This document shows positions 40,110 to 52,798 of a stretch of DNA of 64,000 nucleotides, piece after piece. The position numbers and the translations under genes are program-made. Where the stretch lies: NCBI RefSeq assembly GCF_015476235.1, contig NZ_CP064338.1:2914001-2978000 (forward strand), read 5' to 3'. The notes below the pieces were generated by a model, which saw nothing but the letters and a program-made list of their open reading frames with translations, did not search any database and was not told where the DNA came from. Position 1 is the stretch's first letter. Each line of letters opens with the position of its first letter. The DNA is from Caldimonas thermodepolymerans. Its GTDB lineage: Bacteria; Pseudomonadota; Gammaproteobacteria; Burkholderiales; Burkholderiaceae_C.

Positions 40110-42235
40110 AGGTCGGTGATCCTGACTTCGTTCGGGTTGCTGAAGATGTCCACGACGCGGCAGTCGCCGCACATCTTGAGGCGCTCGAGCGCGGCGCCCT
40201 GGAACGCGGCATGGCCGGCCAGCTTGCCGATCATCACCTCGATCGCCTTGAGCGTGCCGAAGGGCTTGCCGCAGCGGATGCAGCGGTAGGGCTCGACCTC
40301 GTGCAGCACGCGCGCCTGCTTGCGCGCCTTGCCGCCGTCGGCCAGCCACAGGCGCGGCTGCAGCGTGATCGCATCCTCGGGGCAGGTGGTCTCGCACAGG
40401 CCGCACTGCACGCAGTTCTTCTCGACGAAGCGCAGCTGCGGGCGGTCGGGGTTGTCGGCCAGCGCGGCCTCCGGGCAGGCGCCGACGCAGCTCAGGCACA
40501 GCGTGCACTTGTCGGTGTCGACCTGCACGGCGCCGAACGGGCTGCCGGCGGCCGGCAGCGCGATCTCGTCGACCGGCCGCGGCGCCTGCGCCAGCAGGTG
40601 GTCCAGCGCCAGTTCCAGCGTCGCGCGCTTGTCGGCCTGGGTCGCGAAGGCCGCCGGCTGCGCCACCGGCTGCGACGGCGCGGCGCGCAGCGCGGCATCG
40701 AGCGCGGCGAGGTCGCGCGCGTCGCGCGCCTGCAGCAGCCGCACGTGCTCGCCGCGGTAGCCCAGGCCCTGCAGGATCGCGTTCGCGACCGCGGCCTGCG
40801 CGGCCAGCGCCTCGCGGTACTCGGGCGCCTCTTCGTCGGTCAGCAGCACCCACACGTCGGCCGCGCCGTAGGCGATGGCCGACAGCCACAGGTCCAGGCC
40901 GATGCTCGCGGTGTGCCATACCGCCACCGGCAGCACGCGCGCCGGCACGCCGTGCACGCTGCGGTCGGTGCGGGCGGCGCGGCCCAGGTCCTCGAGGATC
41001 CGGGCCCCGGCCCCCTCGCTGTGCACCAGCAGGGCGGCGTCGCGGCCGCCCGCGCGGCGGTAGGTCTGCAGCATCGTGCGCAGGCGCCTGCCCTGGTCCA
41101 CCGTGCCCGGGTAGGCATAGGCCAGCGCGCCGCTCGGGCACACGGTCGTGCAGGCGCCGCAGCCCACGCACAGGTGCGGCTCGACGAAGATGCCGCCGCC
41201 GGCCTGCGCCTCGCTGCGGATCGCGCGCGCGGAGCACACCTCGATGCAGGCGTCGCAGCCGACGCGCTCGTTGCGGCTGTGGGCGCACAGCTTCTGCTTG
41301 TACTGGAAGAACTTGGGCTTCTCGAACTCGCCGCTCATCTCGCGCAGCTTGAGCACCGCGTCCATCAGGCGGCGCTCGTCGCTGCCGGCGTGGAAGTAGC
41401 CCTGCGGCGGCTGGTGCATCGTGAACAGCGGCTGCTCGCCCAGGTCCAGCACCAGGTCGAAGCGCTCGCCGCTTTCCTGCACGCTGCGCTCGAAGTCGAT
41501 CGCGCCGGCCGCCTCGCAGACGCGCACGCAGTCGCGGTGCGCGCGGCACGCCTCGAGGTCGACCTGGTAGTCGAAGCCGATCGCGCCCTCGGGGCAGGCG
41601 TCGATGCAGGCATTGCAGCGCGTGCACAGCTCCAGGTCGATCGGGTTGCCGTGGCGCCAGGTGAGCTCGAAGGCACCCAGCCAGCCGCGCAGCTGCACCA
41701 CCTCGCCGGCGAACACCGCGCGCTCGCGCCGCTGCGGCAGCGCCCCGCCGGTGCGGGTGACCAGCAGCGTGACGTCGAGCCGGTCCTCCAGCAGGGTGGC
41801 GGCGCGCTCGGCCGCCTCGGCCGGGCCGATCACCACGCAGCGTCCGCCGCTGCGGTAGCCGACCGTGGGCACCGGCTCCGGTTCCGGCAGCTGGGCCGCG
41901 GCGATCAGCGCCGCCAGCTTGGGCGTGGCCTTGGCGGCGTCCTTCGACCAGCCGCCGGTCTCGCGGATGTTGACGAAGCGGATCGGCCGCTCGGTGACCG
42001 GCGGCGCGCCTTCCGTTTCCTGGTTCAGCTCGAGGAACAGCCGGCGTTCCTGGGTGCAGGCCACCAGCAGGTCGTCGCCGGACTTGGCCGCGCGCTGGAA
42101 CGCGCCGGCTTCGCGGCGGCACAGCGTCGTGTGGATCGGCAGGGCTGCGGCGGTGCCGTCAGCGCTCAGGGCCCGGCTCAGCGCCTGGCCGTCCAGCGGC
42201 ATCGTCCGGTTGCAATTGCACAGCAGGGTTTTCAT
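40106..42235 (-). CDS. Multi-cluster 4Fe-4S ferredoxin protein of the formate dehydrogenase accessory module
   Basis: This 709-residue cytoplasmic protein carries several ferredoxin-type cysteine groups: CTRCNACIDACPEGAI, CDACIEVCSARAI, CVGCGACTTVCPSGAL, CTLCLSCVGACPEAAL and CVQCGLCETTCPEDAI. A zinc-ribbon-like pair lies at the C-terminus (CIRCGKPFG, CGDCR). It should move electrons or assist maturation. The exact role is unknown, but it is regularly linked to formate dehydrogenase genes. ATG at 42235 (MKTLLCNCNRTMPL) lies inside the 3' end of the DUF3306 gene, a 77-base out-of-frame overlap. Confidence 0.88.
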   Translation of the reverse strand: MKTLLCNCNRTMPLDGQALSRALSADGTAAALPIHTTLCRREAGAFQRAAKSGDDLLVACTQERRLFLELNQETEGAPPVTERPIRFVNIRETGGWSKDAAKATPKLAALIAAAQLPEPEPVPTVGYRSGGRCVVIGPAEAAERAATLLEDRLDVTLLVTRTGGALPQRRERAVFAGEVVQLRGWLGAFELTWRHGNPIDLELCTRCNACIDACPEGAIGFDYQVDLEACRAHRDCVRVCEAAGAIDFERSVQESGERFDLVLDLGEQPLFTMHQPPQGYFHAGSDERRLMDAVLKLREMSGEFEKPKFFQYKQKLCAHSRNERVGCDACIEVCSARAIRSEAQAGGGIFVEPHLCVGCGACTTVCPSGALAYAYPGTVDQGRRLRTMLQTYRRAGGRDAALLVHSEGAGARILEDLGRAARTDRSVHGVPARVLPVAVWHTASIGLDLWLSAIAYGAADVWVLLTDEEAPEYREALAAQAAVANAILQGLGYRGEHVRLLQARDARDLAALDAALRAAPSQPVAQPAAFATQADKRATLELALDHLLAQAPRPVDEIALPAAGSPFGAVQVDTDKCTLCLSCVGACPEAALADNPDRPQLRFVEKNCVQCGLCETTCPEDAITLQPRLWLADGGKARKQARVLHEVEPYRCIRCGKPFGTLKAIEVMIGKLAGHAAFQGAALERLKMCGDCRVVDIFSNPNEVRITDL

Positions 42236-42812
42236 CGTGGGCAGGCGGGGCGTCGGCGGCATCGGCCGTACCCCTGTCTTCGGTGATCTTGGAGCGGTCG
42301 TCCGCCGGCAGCGCGGGCGCGGTGGCGGCTGCGTCGTTGGCCGCCTCGGCGGGCTGGCGTTGTCGTTCTTCCTCGTCGCGGAACAGCCCGAGCATCGCGG
42401 ATTGGGCCATCTTCCGCAGCACCGTGGCCGGGATCGGGTCGGGCCGGGTGTAGTCGTCGATGTAGACGTCCAGCCCGTCCATCTGGTTGAAGTGCGGGTC
42501 GCTGAACAGCTTCTTCAGCGCCGCCCGCTTGACGTCCTCGTCGACGCCACGCGAGACGAAGCGGGAGAAGTCCGACTCCGGCGTCAGGCGCGCGACGTCT
42601 TCCCAGGTCGGCGGCGGCTCCTGGCGTTCGGGGGCCGGCGGTTGCACCGCCGGTGCCGGGGTTCGTGCCTCGGCTTCGGCCGGCACGGCGGCAGCCGCGG
42701 CGTCGGCCCCTTGCTGCTGCGGCGGCGCGGGCGCTGCGACGGGCGGCTCGGCCGCCTCCCGCGCTTCGGCCTTGCGTCGCGACCAACGGGAGAAGAAGCT
42801 TTCAGCCGCCAT
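42159..42812 (-). CDS. DUF3306 protein
   Basis: This 217-residue protein starts with the family run ESFFSRWSRRKAEAREA. A Pro/Ala-rich linker follows, then the conserved core PPTWEDVARLTPESDFSRFVSRGVDEDVKRAALKKLFSDPHFNQMDGLDVYIDDYTRPDPIP. The C-terminal 60 residues are low-complexity and partly encoded in the overlap with the ferredoxin gene. Function is unknown. It sits three bases after DUF3305, the usual order in formate dehydrogenase accessory loci. Confidence 0.87.
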   Translation of the reverse strand: MAAESFFSRWSRRKAEAREAAEPPVAAPAPPQQQGADAAAAAVPAEAEARTPAPAVQPPAPERQEPPPTWEDVARLTPESDFSRFVSRGVDEDVKRAALKKLFSDPHFNQMDGLDVYIDDYTRPDPIPATVLRKMAQSAMLGLFRDEEERQRQPAEAANDAAATAPALPADDRSKITEDRGTADAADAPPAHDENPAVQLQPDDAAGRPGAEPGPER

Positions 42813-42815
42813 CGC

Positions 42816-43331
42816 TCACTCCGGAGCCTTGTCGCCCTTCAGCCCGGCGTGCGCGATGCGTGCATCGGGCGACACGAAGGACGCCGGGCGTTGCCGCTTC
42901 TTCGGTTCGGGCTTGTAGTGCTCGGCGGTATAGGCCTGCAGCCAGGCCACCAGCGGCGGCTGCAGCGGCACGTTGTCGACCCGCTCCTGCGCGTCCAGCC
43001 AGCGGCCTGCCTCGTTGTACGACAGGCTGACCTGCTCGACGGTGGCGCGCGACGGGTCCTCGTCATCGATGCGCCACATCACGAACCACACCGGCTGGCC
43101 GGAGCTGAGGTTCAGGTAGTAGCCCTCGGCCTCGTCACGGAACAGCTCCAGCCGGAAGGCCGGGAACATCCAGCGCGCGATGCGGCCGTCGTCGTGCAGC
43201 AGACGCGGCTCGCGGCCGAAAGCCTCCTGCTGCTCGACGACCTCGACGATGCGGAAACGCCAGTCTTCCCAGACGTTCGGACTGGCCTCGCGCTCCAGCA
43301 CGACGGCAACTTCGACGCAGGGACGCGGCAT
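42816..43331 (-). CDS. DUF3305 protein
   Basis: This 171-residue protein has the family core [56 protein letters not shown] and [45 protein letters not shown]. It resembles a small chaperone or adaptor but its function is not known. It heads the four-gene DUF3305-DUF3306-ferredoxin-TorD transcript and lies 13 bases downstream of mrp, so it could share the mrp promoter. Confidence 0.87.
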   Translation of the reverse strand: MPRPCVEVAVVLEREASPNVWEDWRFRIVEVVEQQEAFGREPRLLHDDGRIARWMFPAFRLELFRDEAEGYYLNLSSGQPVWFVMWRIDDEDPSRATVEQVSLSYNEAGRWLDAQERVDNVPLQPPLVAWLQAYTAEHYKPEPKKRQRPASFVSPDARIAHAGLKGDKAPE

Positions 43332-43344
43332 GACGGTCAGCCTC

Positions 43345-44436
43345 TCAGGTGCCCTTGGAGATGGTGATGGTCGGGAACCTGGACGAATAGTCCTTGGCGC
43401 GCTGCGCCACCTTCACCGCCACCTTGCGGGCGACTTCCTTGTAGATCTTCGCGATCTCGCCGTCCGGGTCGCTGACCACGGTGGGGCGGCCGGAGTCGGC
43501 CTGCTCGCGGATCGACAGGTTCAGCGGCAGCGCACCCAGGTAGTCCACGCCGTACTCGGCAGCCATCCGCTTGCCGCCCTCGGCGCCGAAGATGTGTTCG
43601 GCATGGCCGCAGTTCGGGCACACGTGCACCGCCATGTTCTCGACCACGCCGAGGATGGGCACGCCCACCTTCTCGAACATCTTCAGGCCCTTGCGGGCAT
43701 CCAGCAGCGCGATGTCCTGCGGCGTGGTGACGATCACCGCACCGGTCAGCGGCACGCGCTGGCTGAGCGTCAGCTGGATGTCGCCGGTGCCCGGCGGCAT
43801 GTCGACGATCAGGTAGTCCAGGTCGCGCCAGTTGGTCTGGCGCAGCAGCTGGTCCAGCGCCTGCGTGGCCATCGGGCCGCGCCAGATCATCGGGTTGTCC
43901 GGCTCGATCAGGAAGCCGATCGACATGACCTGCACGCCGTAGTTCTCCAGCGGCTCCATGGTCTTGCCGTCCAGGCTTTCCGGGCGGGCGTCGATGCCCA
44001 GCATCATCGGCTGGCTGGGGCCATAGATGTCAGCGTCCAGCATGCCGACCGTGGCACCTTCGGCGGCCAGCGCCAGCGCCAGGTTGGCCGCGGTGGTGCT
44101 CTTGCCGACGCCGCCCTTGCCGGAGGCAACGGCGATCACGTTCTTCACGTTGGGCAGCAGCTGCACGCCGCGCTGCACGGCGTGGGCGATCACCTTGGTC
44201 GCGATCTGGACGCTGACGTTGCCCACGCCCGGCACGCTGCGGGCCGCGGCGATCAGCGCCTTGCGCAGGTCGGCGAGCTGGCTTTTCGCCGGATAGCCGA
44301 GCTCGACGTCGAAAGACACGTCGCTGCCGTCGATGCGCAGGTTCCTCACCGACTTCGTCGACACGAAATCCTTGCCGGTGTTGGGGTCGATGACGGTCTT
44401 GAGCGCGTCAAGCAGTGCGGTTTCGGTCAGGGTCAT
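43345..44436 (-). CDS. mrp: Mrp/ApbC iron-sulfur cluster carrier ATPase
   Basis: This 363-residue P-loop protein carries or inserts 4Fe-4S clusters into target proteins. An N-terminal DUF59-like domain (about 1-85) precedes the deviant Walker A run [36 protein letters not shown], and the cluster-binding pair in [11 protein letters not shown] at 44436 is preferred over a longer frame from 44475. It is divergent from metG, the usual arrangement in proteobacteria. Cotranscription with the downstream iron-sulfur module is plausible. Confidence 0.93.
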   Translation of the reverse strand: MTLTETALLDALKTVIDPNTGKDFVSTKSVRNLRIDGSDVSFDVELGYPAKSQLADLRKALIAAARSVPGVGNVSVQIATKVIAHAVQRGVQLLPNVKNVIAVASGKGGVGKSTTAANLALALAAEGATVGMLDADIYGPSQPMMLGIDARPESLDGKTMEPLENYGVQVMSIGFLIEPDNPMIWRGPMATQALDQLLRQTNWRDLDYLIVDMPPGTGDIQLTLSQRVPLTGAVIVTTPQDIALLDARKGLKMFEKVGVPILGVVENMAVHVCPNCGHAEHIFGAEGGKRMAAEYGVDYLGALPLNLSIREQADSGRPTVVSDPDGEIAKIYKEVARKVAVKVAQRAKDYSSRFPTITISKGT

Positions 44437-44577
44437 GGAAAGAAGCGGACGACAAAGGGCGAAGGGATCGGCCAACGGGCAGTCTATCGCAGCCGACGCG
44501 AACCTGTGGCGAGCCGCCTAGAATCCTGGATTTCCCTGTCCGATGCGCCCGCCGGGCGCCAGCCACCCGAGGCCACG

Positions 44578-46644
44578 ATGACCCGCAAGCTCTTCGTCAC
44601 GACCGCCCTGCCCTACGCCAACGGCAACTTCCACATCGGCCACATCATGGAGTACATCCAGGCCGACATCTGGGTGCGGTTCCAGCGGATGCAGGGCCAC
44701 CAGGTGCACTTCGTCGGCGCGGACGACGCCCACGGCGCGCCGATCATGATCGCCGCCGAGAAGGCCGGCAAGACGCCGCAGGAATTCGTCGCGGCGATCG
44801 CCGCCGGCCGCAAGCAGTACCTGGACGGCTTCCACATCAGCTTCGACAACTGGCATTCGACCGACAGCCCCGAGAACACCCAGCTGGCGCAGGACATCTA
44901 CCGCGCGCTGCGCAGGAACGGGCTGATCTACTCGCGCCACATCGAGCAGTTCTTCGACCCGGTCAAGGAGATGTTCCTGCCGGACCGCTACATCAAGGGC
45001 GAGTGCCCCCGCTGCGGCGCCAAGGACCAGTACGGCGACTCCTGCGAGGTGTGCGGCGCGGTCTACGCCCCGACCGAGCTGAAGAACCCGTACTCGACGC
45101 TGACCGGCGCGACGCCGGTGATGAAGTCCAGCGAGCACTACTTCTTCCAGCTGTCCTCGCCGCGCTGCATCGAGTTCCTGCAGCAGTGGACGCAGGACGG
45201 CAAGCTGCAGCCCGAGGTGGCCAACAAGGTCAAGGAGTGGTTCGCCACCGACGACAGCGGCGCTGGCGGCCTGTCCGACTGGGACATCTCGCGCGATGCC
45301 CCCTACTTCGGCATCGAGATCCCTGACGCGCCGGGCAAGTACTTCTACGTCTGGCTGGACGCGCCGGTGGGCTACCTCGCCTCGCTGAAGAACTACTTCG
45401 ACAAGGGCGGCCCGAAGGCGAAGTACGGCGAGGTGCGCTCGTTCGAGGACTTCATCGCCGACCCCGAGGTGGAGCAGTACCACTTCATCGGCAAGGACAT
45501 CACCTACTTCCACACGCTGTTCTGGCCGGCAATGCTGCACTTCAGCGGCCGCAAGACGCCGAACAACGTGTTCGTGCACGGCTTCATCACGGTCAGCGGC
45601 GAGAAGATGAGCAAGAGCCGCGGCACCGGCATCGACCCGCTGAAGTACCTGTCGCTCGGCATGAACGCCGAGTGGCTGCGCTACTACATCGCCGCCAAGC
45701 TCAACGCCCGCGTCGAGGACGTCGACTTCAACCCGGACGACTTCGTCGCGCGCGTCAACAGCGACCTGGTCGGCAAGTACGTCAACATCGCCAGCCGCGC
45801 GGCCGGCTTCATCGCCAAGCGCTTCGGCGGCCGGCTCACCGCCGCGATCTCGGCCGACGGCGAGCAGCTGCTCGCCACGCTGCGCGCCGGCGCCGCCGAG
45901 GTGGGGCGCCTCTACGAGGAGCGCGAGTACGGCAAGGCGGTGCGCGAGATCATGCTGCTGGCCGACCGCGTCAACGAATACGTCGACCAGAACAAGCCCT
46001 GGGAGCTGGCCAAGCAGGAAGGGCAGGACGCGCGCCTGCACGAGGTCTGCTCGGTCTGCATCGAGGCGTTCCGCCTGCTGACCATCTACCTCAAGCCGGT
46101 GCTGCCGGCGCTGGCCGCCAACGTCGAGGCCTTCCTGAAGGTCGAGCCACTGAGCTTCGCCGACGCGCAACGCCGGCTCGGCGAGCACGTGATCGGCACC
46201 TACCAGCACCTGATGCAGCGCGTCGACCCCAAGCTGCTCGACGCCCTGTTCGAGCCGCCCGCGCCGGCCGCCCCGGCGCTGCCCGGCGGCGAGGCGATCG
46301 CGCCGACCATCGGCATCGAGGACTTCGCCAAGGTCGACCTGCGCATCGCGAAGATCGTCAACTGCGAGCATGTCGAAGGCTCGGACAAGCTGCTGCGCCT
46401 GACGCTGGACGTCGGCGAGGGCCGGACGCGCAACGTCTTCAGCGGCATCAAGTCCGCCTACAAGCCCGAGGACCTGATCGGCAAGCTGACCGTGATGGTG
46501 GCCAACCTGGCGCCGCGCAAGATGAAGTTCGGCGTCAGCGAGGGCATGGTGCTGGCGGCCTCGCACGCCGACGAGAAGGCGCATCCCGGCGTCTTCGTGC
46601 TGGAGCCCTGGCCCGGTGCCGAGCCCGGCATGCGGGTGCGCTGA
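44578..46644 (+). CDS. metG: Methionyl-tRNA synthetase
   Basis: This 688-residue synthetase charges tRNA-Met. The HIGH motif is at residues 19-22 ([10 protein letters not shown]), the zinc knuckle is [18 protein letters not shown], and KMSKS is near residue 343. A C-terminal EMAP/Trbp111-type tRNA-binding domain ([34 protein letters not shown]) provides dimerisation and tRNA binding. Length is complete. TAGAAT at 44519-44524 is a possible -10 for it, but no good -35 is visible. Confidence 0.96.
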   Translation: MTRKLFVTTALPYANGNFHIGHIMEYIQADIWVRFQRMQGHQVHFVGADDAHGAPIMIAAEKAGKTPQEFVAAIAAGRKQYLDGFHISFDNWHSTDSPENTQLAQDIYRALRRNGLIYSRHIEQFFDPVKEMFLPDRYIKGECPRCGAKDQYGDSCEVCGAVYAPTELKNPYSTLTGATPVMKSSEHYFFQLSSPRCIEFLQQWTQDGKLQPEVANKVKEWFATDDSGAGGLSDWDISRDAPYFGIEIPDAPGKYFYVWLDAPVGYLASLKNYFDKGGPKAKYGEVRSFEDFIADPEVEQYHFIGKDITYFHTLFWPAMLHFSGRKTPNNVFVHGFITVSGEKMSKSRGTGIDPLKYLSLGMNAEWLRYYIAAKLNARVEDVDFNPDDFVARVNSDLVGKYVNIASRAAGFIAKRFGGRLTAAISADGEQLLATLRAGAAEVGRLYEEREYGKAVREIMLLADRVNEYVDQNKPWELAKQEGQDARLHEVCSVCIEAFRLLTIYLKPVLPALAANVEAFLKVEPLSFADAQRRLGEHVIGTYQHLMQRVDPKLLDALFEPPAPAAPALPGGEAIAPTIGIEDFAKVDLRIAKIVNCEHVEGSDKLLRLTLDVGEGRTRNVFSGIKSAYKPEDLIGKLTVMVANLAPRKMKFGVSEGMVLAASHADEKAHPGVFVLEPWPGAEPGMRVR

Positions 46645-46834
46645 CACGGGAAGGCGCCGTCGCGGACGCGGTGCCCTGGCGTCCGCTGCGGCAAGGTGGG
46701 GTCGAGCCCCCGCGGTGCTGCCGTGTCGCCACGACAGCCACCCCATGCGACGAGTGTTCCGCAGGGGCCGTCTCCCGCCGACAGCCTAGCCGGGATTGGC
46801 GGCGGCGTGGTTACAAAGCGATTGCCGCGTTACC

Positions 46835-47440
46835 TCACTGTTCGAGCACGTCCGCGCCCGCCGGCGGCGTGAAGCGGAAGCGCTCGGCCGGCACCGCCAC
46901 GTTGGACTGCACCTGGCTGAACTGCAGCACCGACTTCTGCCCGAAGTTGTCGAGGATCTCGAGCGCGGCCAGCGCCTGGTCGCGGAAGCCGACGCGCACC
47001 GTGCGGAACTGGCTGTCCTTGTCGCGCGGCACCGCCTCGACCCATTGCAGGCCGTCGCTCGCCTCGGCCGGCGCGAGGCGGAAATCCTTCTCCAGCGACC
47101 CGCCGGCCAGCAGCGCCGCCGGCGTGGCGCCCAGCGCCTGGTCCATCGCGCGCACGGTGACCTGGTGCAGGTCCGGGTCGTAGAGCCAGACCTTCTGCCC
47201 GTCGGCGACGATCAGCTGCTCGAAGGGCTTGTCGTACTCGAAGCGGAAACGCCCCGGACGGGCGAACTCGAAGCGCCCCTGCGTGACGCGCTTCTTCGCC
47301 CCGTCGGGCGAGGTGACGGTCTGGGTGAAGGCGGCCTGGCCGCTCCTGACCTCCTGCACGAAGCGCTTGAGCGTGTCGACCGCATCGGCCCAGGCCGGCA
47401 TCGCGACGGCCAGCAGGGCCGTCAGGAACAGGTGTTTCAT
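46835..47440 (-). CDS. lolA: Outer-membrane lipoprotein carrier LolA
   Basis: This 201-residue periplasmic chaperone carries lipoproteins from LolCDE to LolB. It has a signal peptide ([18 protein letters not shown]), then [63 protein letters not shown]. Length fits the family. The ATG overlaps the ftsK stop (ATGA), so it is coupled to ftsK, the usual order. A gap of about 190 bases separates its stop from metG. Confidence 0.93.
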   Translation of the reverse strand: MKHLFLTALLAVAMPAWADAVDTLKRFVQEVRSGQAAFTQTVTSPDGAKKRVTQGRFEFARPGRFRFEYDKPFEQLIVADGQKVWLYDPDLHQVTVRAMDQALGATPAALLAGGSLEKDFRLAPAEASDGLQWVEAVPRDKDSQFRTVRVGFRDQALAALEILDNFGQKSVLQFSQVQSNVAVPAERFRFTPPAGADVLEQ

Positions 47441-49827
47441 TCTTCGCGTGCCGGGACGAGGATCTCCCGGTTTCCGTTGGTGGCCATGCTGGATACGAGG
47501 CCGGCTTTTTCCATTTGTTCCAGCAGGCGCGCGGCGCGGTTGTAACCGATGCGCAGGTGGCGCTGCACCAGCGAGATCGAGGCGCGCCGGTGCTGCAGGA
47601 CGACCTGCACCGCCTGGTCGTACATCGGGTCGGCCTCGCCGTCCGCACCACCGCCCAGGCCCTCGCCGGCCGGTCCGCCCTCGCCGTCCAGCGTGCCGCC
47701 TTCCAGGATGCCCTCGATGTAGTTGGGCTCGCCCTGGGTCTTGAGGTATTCGACCACGCGGTGCACCTCCTCGTCGCTGACGAAGGCGCCGTGCACCCGC
47801 ACCGGCAGGCCGGTGCCGGGCGCCAGGTACAGCATGTCGCCCTGGCCGAGCAGGGTCTCCGCGCCCATCTGGTCGAGGATGGTGCGGCTGTCGATCTTGC
47901 TCGAGACCTGGAACGCGATGCGCGTCGGGATGTTGGCCTTGATCAGGCCCGTGATCACGTCCACCGAGGGGCGCTGCGTGGCCAGGATCAGGTGGATGCC
48001 CGCCGCGCGCGCCTTCTGCGCCAGGCGCGCGATCAGCTCCTCGATCTTCTTGCCCACCACCATCATCAGGTCGGCCAGCTCGTCGATCACCACGACGATG
48101 TAGGGCAGCCGGTCGAGCGGCTCGGGCTCCTCGGGCGTCAGGCTGAACGGGTTGGGGATCTTCTCGCCGCGCTCGGCGGCCTCGGCGATCTTCTTGTTGT
48201 AGCCGGCCAGGTTGCGCACGCCCAGCTTGCTCATCAGCTTGTAGCGGCGCTCCATCTCGCCGACGCACCAGTTGAGCGCGTTGCCGGCCTGCTTCATGTC
48301 GGTCACCACCGGCGCCAGCAGGTGCGGGATGCCCTCGTACATGGCCATCTCCAGCATCTTGGGGTCGATGAGGATCAGGCGCACGTCGCGCGCCTCGGCC
48401 TTGTACAGCAGCGACAGGATCATCGCGTTGATCCCGACCGACTTGCCCGAGCCGGTGGTGCCCGCCACCAGCAGGTGGGGCATCTTGGCCAAGTCCGCCA
48501 CCACCGGGTGGCCGACGATGTCCTTGCCCAGCCCCAGCGTCAGCATTGACTGGGCGTCGTTGTAGGCCTGCGAGCCCAGGATCTCGGCCAGCCGGATGGT
48601 CTGGCGCTTGGCGTTGGGCAGCTCCAGCGCCATCAGGTTCTTGCCCGGGATGGTCTCGACCACCCGGATGCTGACCAGGCTCAGCGAGCGCGCCAGGTCC
48701 TTGGCCAGGTTGACGATCTGGGCGCCCTTCACGCCGGTGGCCGGCTCGATCTCGTAGCGGGTGATCACCGGCCCCGGGGCGGCCGCGACCACGCGCACCT
48801 CGACGCCGAAGTCCTTGAGCTTCTTCTCGATCAGCCGCGAGGTCATCTCCAGCGTCTCGGGCGTCACGGTCTCGACCTTGGACGGCACCGCATCGAGCAG
48901 GTCCACCTGCGGCAGCCTGGTGTCCGCCAGCTCGGTGAACAGCGGCTTCTGGCGCTCCTTGACCACGCGCTCGGACTTGGGCACCTCGATCACCGGCGGC
49001 TCGATCACGATCGGCGCATGGTCGACGATCACCTGGCGCTCGACCTCGACCACCTGCTCGCGTTCCTTCATGGCCTTCTCGCCCAGGCGGCGGTCCTCGC
49101 GGATCTCGCGGCGGGTCTCGCGCCAGACGCGCCAGCCGTCGATCCAGGCGCCCAGCCGCTCGGCCGTGCGCACCCAGGAGAAGCGCAGCGCCATCGAGAC
49201 GCCGGCCACCAGCAGCGCGATCCACCACACGCCCGAGCCGGCAAAGCCCAGCAGCCGCATGCTGGCCGGGCCGAGCGTGTGGCCCAGCACGCCGCCGGCC
49301 GGGCCGGGCAGGTGGGCCTCGAGGTGGTACAGGCGGGTCCATTCCAGGCTGCTGCTCGCGCACAGCAGCGCCACCACGCCGGCCCACAGCAGCCACTTGG
49401 GCGGGGCCTCCGGCGCCTCGACCGCAGGCACCCGGTCACCACGCAGCAGGCGCGCCAGCGCCGACAGCCAGCTGCGCACCGCGATCAGCACGATCCACCA
49501 GGCCGAGAAGCCGAACAGGAACAGCAGCAGGTCCGACACCCAGGCGCCCAGCACGCCCGCCGCGTTGCGGGTCGGCGCGCCGTCGCCGGTGGTCGACCAG
49601 GCGGCATCCGACGGCGAGTGGGTCGCCATCGCGAGCAGCAGCAGGATCAGCCCCAGCGCGCCGAGGAAGACGTTGAGCTGCAGGCGCCAGCGTGGCGGCG
49701 CCGGCGGCGGCGGGGGGGCCTTGGGCTTGCGGGTGTAGGTCCCGGACGCGCCGCGTCCGGACGGAGCAGGGGCGGGCGCAGCCGCGTCGGCGTCCTGCGC
49801 ACCGAGGGATCCGAGTGGAAATGCCAT
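47437..49827 (-). CDS. ftsK: DNA translocase FtsK
   Basis: This 796-residue protein pumps DNA at the septum during division and helps resolve chromosome dimers. An N-terminal membrane domain of about four helices (roughly residues 40-190) is joined by a linker to the motor. The Walker A run [14 protein letters not shown] lies near residue 455, followed by [19 protein letters not shown] and [14 protein letters not shown]. The C-terminal gamma winged helix ([29 protein letters not shown]) reads KOPS sequences. ATG at 49827 begins MAFPLGSLG; upstream frame is unsupported. Confidence 0.95.
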   Translation of the reverse strand: MAFPLGSLGAQDADAAAPAPAPSGRGASGTYTRKPKAPPPPPAPPRWRLQLNVFLGALGLILLLLAMATHSPSDAAWSTTGDGAPTRNAAGVLGAWVSDLLLFLFGFSAWWIVLIAVRSWLSALARLLRGDRVPAVEAPEAPPKWLLWAGVVALLCASSSLEWTRLYHLEAHLPGPAGGVLGHTLGPASMRLLGFAGSGVWWIALLVAGVSMALRFSWVRTAERLGAWIDGWRVWRETRREIREDRRLGEKAMKEREQVVEVERQVIVDHAPIVIEPPVIEVPKSERVVKERQKPLFTELADTRLPQVDLLDAVPSKVETVTPETLEMTSRLIEKKLKDFGVEVRVVAAAPGPVITRYEIEPATGVKGAQIVNLAKDLARSLSLVSIRVVETIPGKNLMALELPNAKRQTIRLAEILGSQAYNDAQSMLTLGLGKDIVGHPVVADLAKMPHLLVAGTTGSGKSVGINAMILSLLYKAEARDVRLILIDPKMLEMAMYEGIPHLLAPVVTDMKQAGNALNWCVGEMERRYKLMSKLGVRNLAGYNKKIAEAAERGEKIPNPFSLTPEEPEPLDRLPYIVVVIDELADLMMVVGKKIEELIARLAQKARAAGIHLILATQRPSVDVITGLIKANIPTRIAFQVSSKIDSRTILDQMGAETLLGQGDMLYLAPGTGLPVRVHGAFVSDEEVHRVVEYLKTQGEPNYIEGILEGGTLDGEGGPAGEGLGGGADGEADPMYDQAVQVVLQHRRASISLVQRHLRIGYNRAARLLEQMEKAGLVSSMATNGNREILVPAREE

Positions 49828-49933
49828 GCGCGGATTGTGAATCAAGCGCGCATCCTGCCACCGCAAGGCGCGCACATCCACCCCTGCGGGGGGCACGCGG
49901 CCCCCGCCGGACCGGCGTTCGCGCCGGGCCCGT

Positions 49934-51810
<1,877 letters not shown>

Positions 51811-51836
51811 CGGCAAGGCCGGCCGAAACCCCTGGG

Positions 51837-51859
51837 ACGCCGGCCGGATTGGCCGGCGT
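51837..51859 (+). terminator. Hairpin after trxB
   Basis: ACGCCGGCC and GGCCGGCGT form a nine-base stem with a five-base loop, followed by TCGCTTTA. The T content is modest. The hairpin overlaps the -35 element of the rpmB promoter. Confidence 0.5.
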
Positions 51860-51877
51860 TCGCTTTATGGCTATAAT
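51849..51877 (+). promoter_or_regulatory. Sigma-70 promoter of rpmB-rpmG
   Basis: TTGGCC at 51849-51854 and a perfect TATAAT at 51872-51877 are separated by 17 bases. Transcription would start near 51884, giving an untranslated leader of about 180 bases before rpmB. Confidence 0.7.
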
Positions 51878-51883
51878 CGCATT

Positions 51884-52066
51884 CTTTGCCGATGGTGACT
51901 GCGCCATCCAACTGTTGCGACCCGCGAGGGTCGGGAGCCGTCGGAACAGCGCCAGTCCTCGAAGGGCGCTCATCAGGCGGGCAGGCCCGGCCGGCGACGG
52001 CCGCAGTGACCCAGGCCGCCTGCTCTAGGCGTCACATCTGAACCGAGATTGAAACGGAGAAGCGTC
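51884..52066 (+). other. Long GC-rich leader of rpmB-rpmG
   Basis: About 183 bases lie between the likely transcript start and the rpmB ATG, with no ORF. Several inverted repeats can be seen, for example GCGACCCGCGAGGGTCG at about 51916-51932. Ribosomal protein leaders often bind their own product, but I recognise no known family here. Confidence 0.4.
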
Positions 52067-52300
52067 ATGGCACGCGTCTGTCAAGTTACGGGCAAGCGCC
52101 CGATGGTGGGCAACAATGTGTCCCACGCGAACAACAAAACGAAGCGCCGCTTCCTGCCCAACCTGCAGTACCGTCGCTTCTGGCTCGAGTCCGAAAACCG
52201 CTGGGTGCGCCTGCGCGTGAGCAACGCCGCGCTGCGCCTGATCGACAAGGTCGGCATCGACCAGGTCGTGGCCGACCTGCGCGCCAAAGGCGAACTCTGA
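52067..52300 (+). CDS. rpmB: Ribosomal protein bL28
   Basis: This 77-residue large-subunit protein begins [33 protein letters not shown] and ends [10 protein letters not shown], matching bL28 end to end. ATG at 52067 has GGAGAAG upstream. rpmG follows after 23 bases; the pair is cotranscribed. Confidence 0.96.
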   Translation: MARVCQVTGKRPMVGNNVSHANNKTKRRFLPNLQYRRFWLESENRWVRLRVSNAALRLIDKVGIDQVVADLRAKGEL

Positions 52301-52323
52301 TCGCCCCCTGAAGGAAACGCACC

Positions 52324-52491
52324 ATGGCCAAGACCGCTCGCGAAAAGATCAAGCTGGAGTCGACCGCTGGTACCGGTCACTTCTACACGACCACCAAGAA
52401 CAAGAAGACGACGCCCGAGAAGCTCGAGATCATGAAGTTCGATCCGAAGGTTCGCAAGCACGTCATCTACAAGGAAGTGAAGCTGAAGTAA
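52324..52491 (+). CDS. rpmG: Ribosomal protein bL33
   Basis: A 55-residue ORF reads [20 protein letters not shown], then [20 protein letters not shown], ending VIYKEVKLK, which is bL33 over its full length. It has no cysteine pairs, so it is the zinc-independent form. AAGGAA precedes the ATG. It is the second gene of rpmB-rpmG and is followed by a strong terminator. Confidence 0.95.
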   Translation: MAKTAREKIKLESTAGTGHFYTTTKNKKTTPEKLEIMKFDPKVRKHVIYKEVKLK

Positions 52492-52513
52492 TTCGGCCGC
52501 GCTTCTCCGCAGG

Positions 52514-52546
52514 AAACCCGCCCGGCGCACGCCCGGCGGGTTTTTT
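52514..52546 (+). terminator. Intrinsic terminator of rpmB-rpmG
   Basis: AAACCCGCC at 52514-52522 pairs with GGCGGGTTT at 52535-52543, with further pairing inside the loop, and six T follow from 52541. It lies 22 bases after the rpmG stop. Confidence 0.85.
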
Positions 52547-52798
52547 GTTGCCCGACGCCCGCCGGTCCGCTGCGGCACCCGCCGCCCGCCTGGCAGCCCC
52601 GTGCAGGGCCTTGGCCTGCCCGCGCACTGCCCCCCCAGGCCCCTGCCGGCCACGCCCGCGGGGGCCGCGCGGCGCACCTCCTGCACGACGGCGGTCCAGG
52701 GCCCGCCCGGGAGCAACGACGGCACGGCGCCGCAGGGCCCGGCCCCACCGGCTGCGCGCCGTGGGCGCAAGACCGCCTCGAAGCCTGGGCGCGCCCCA

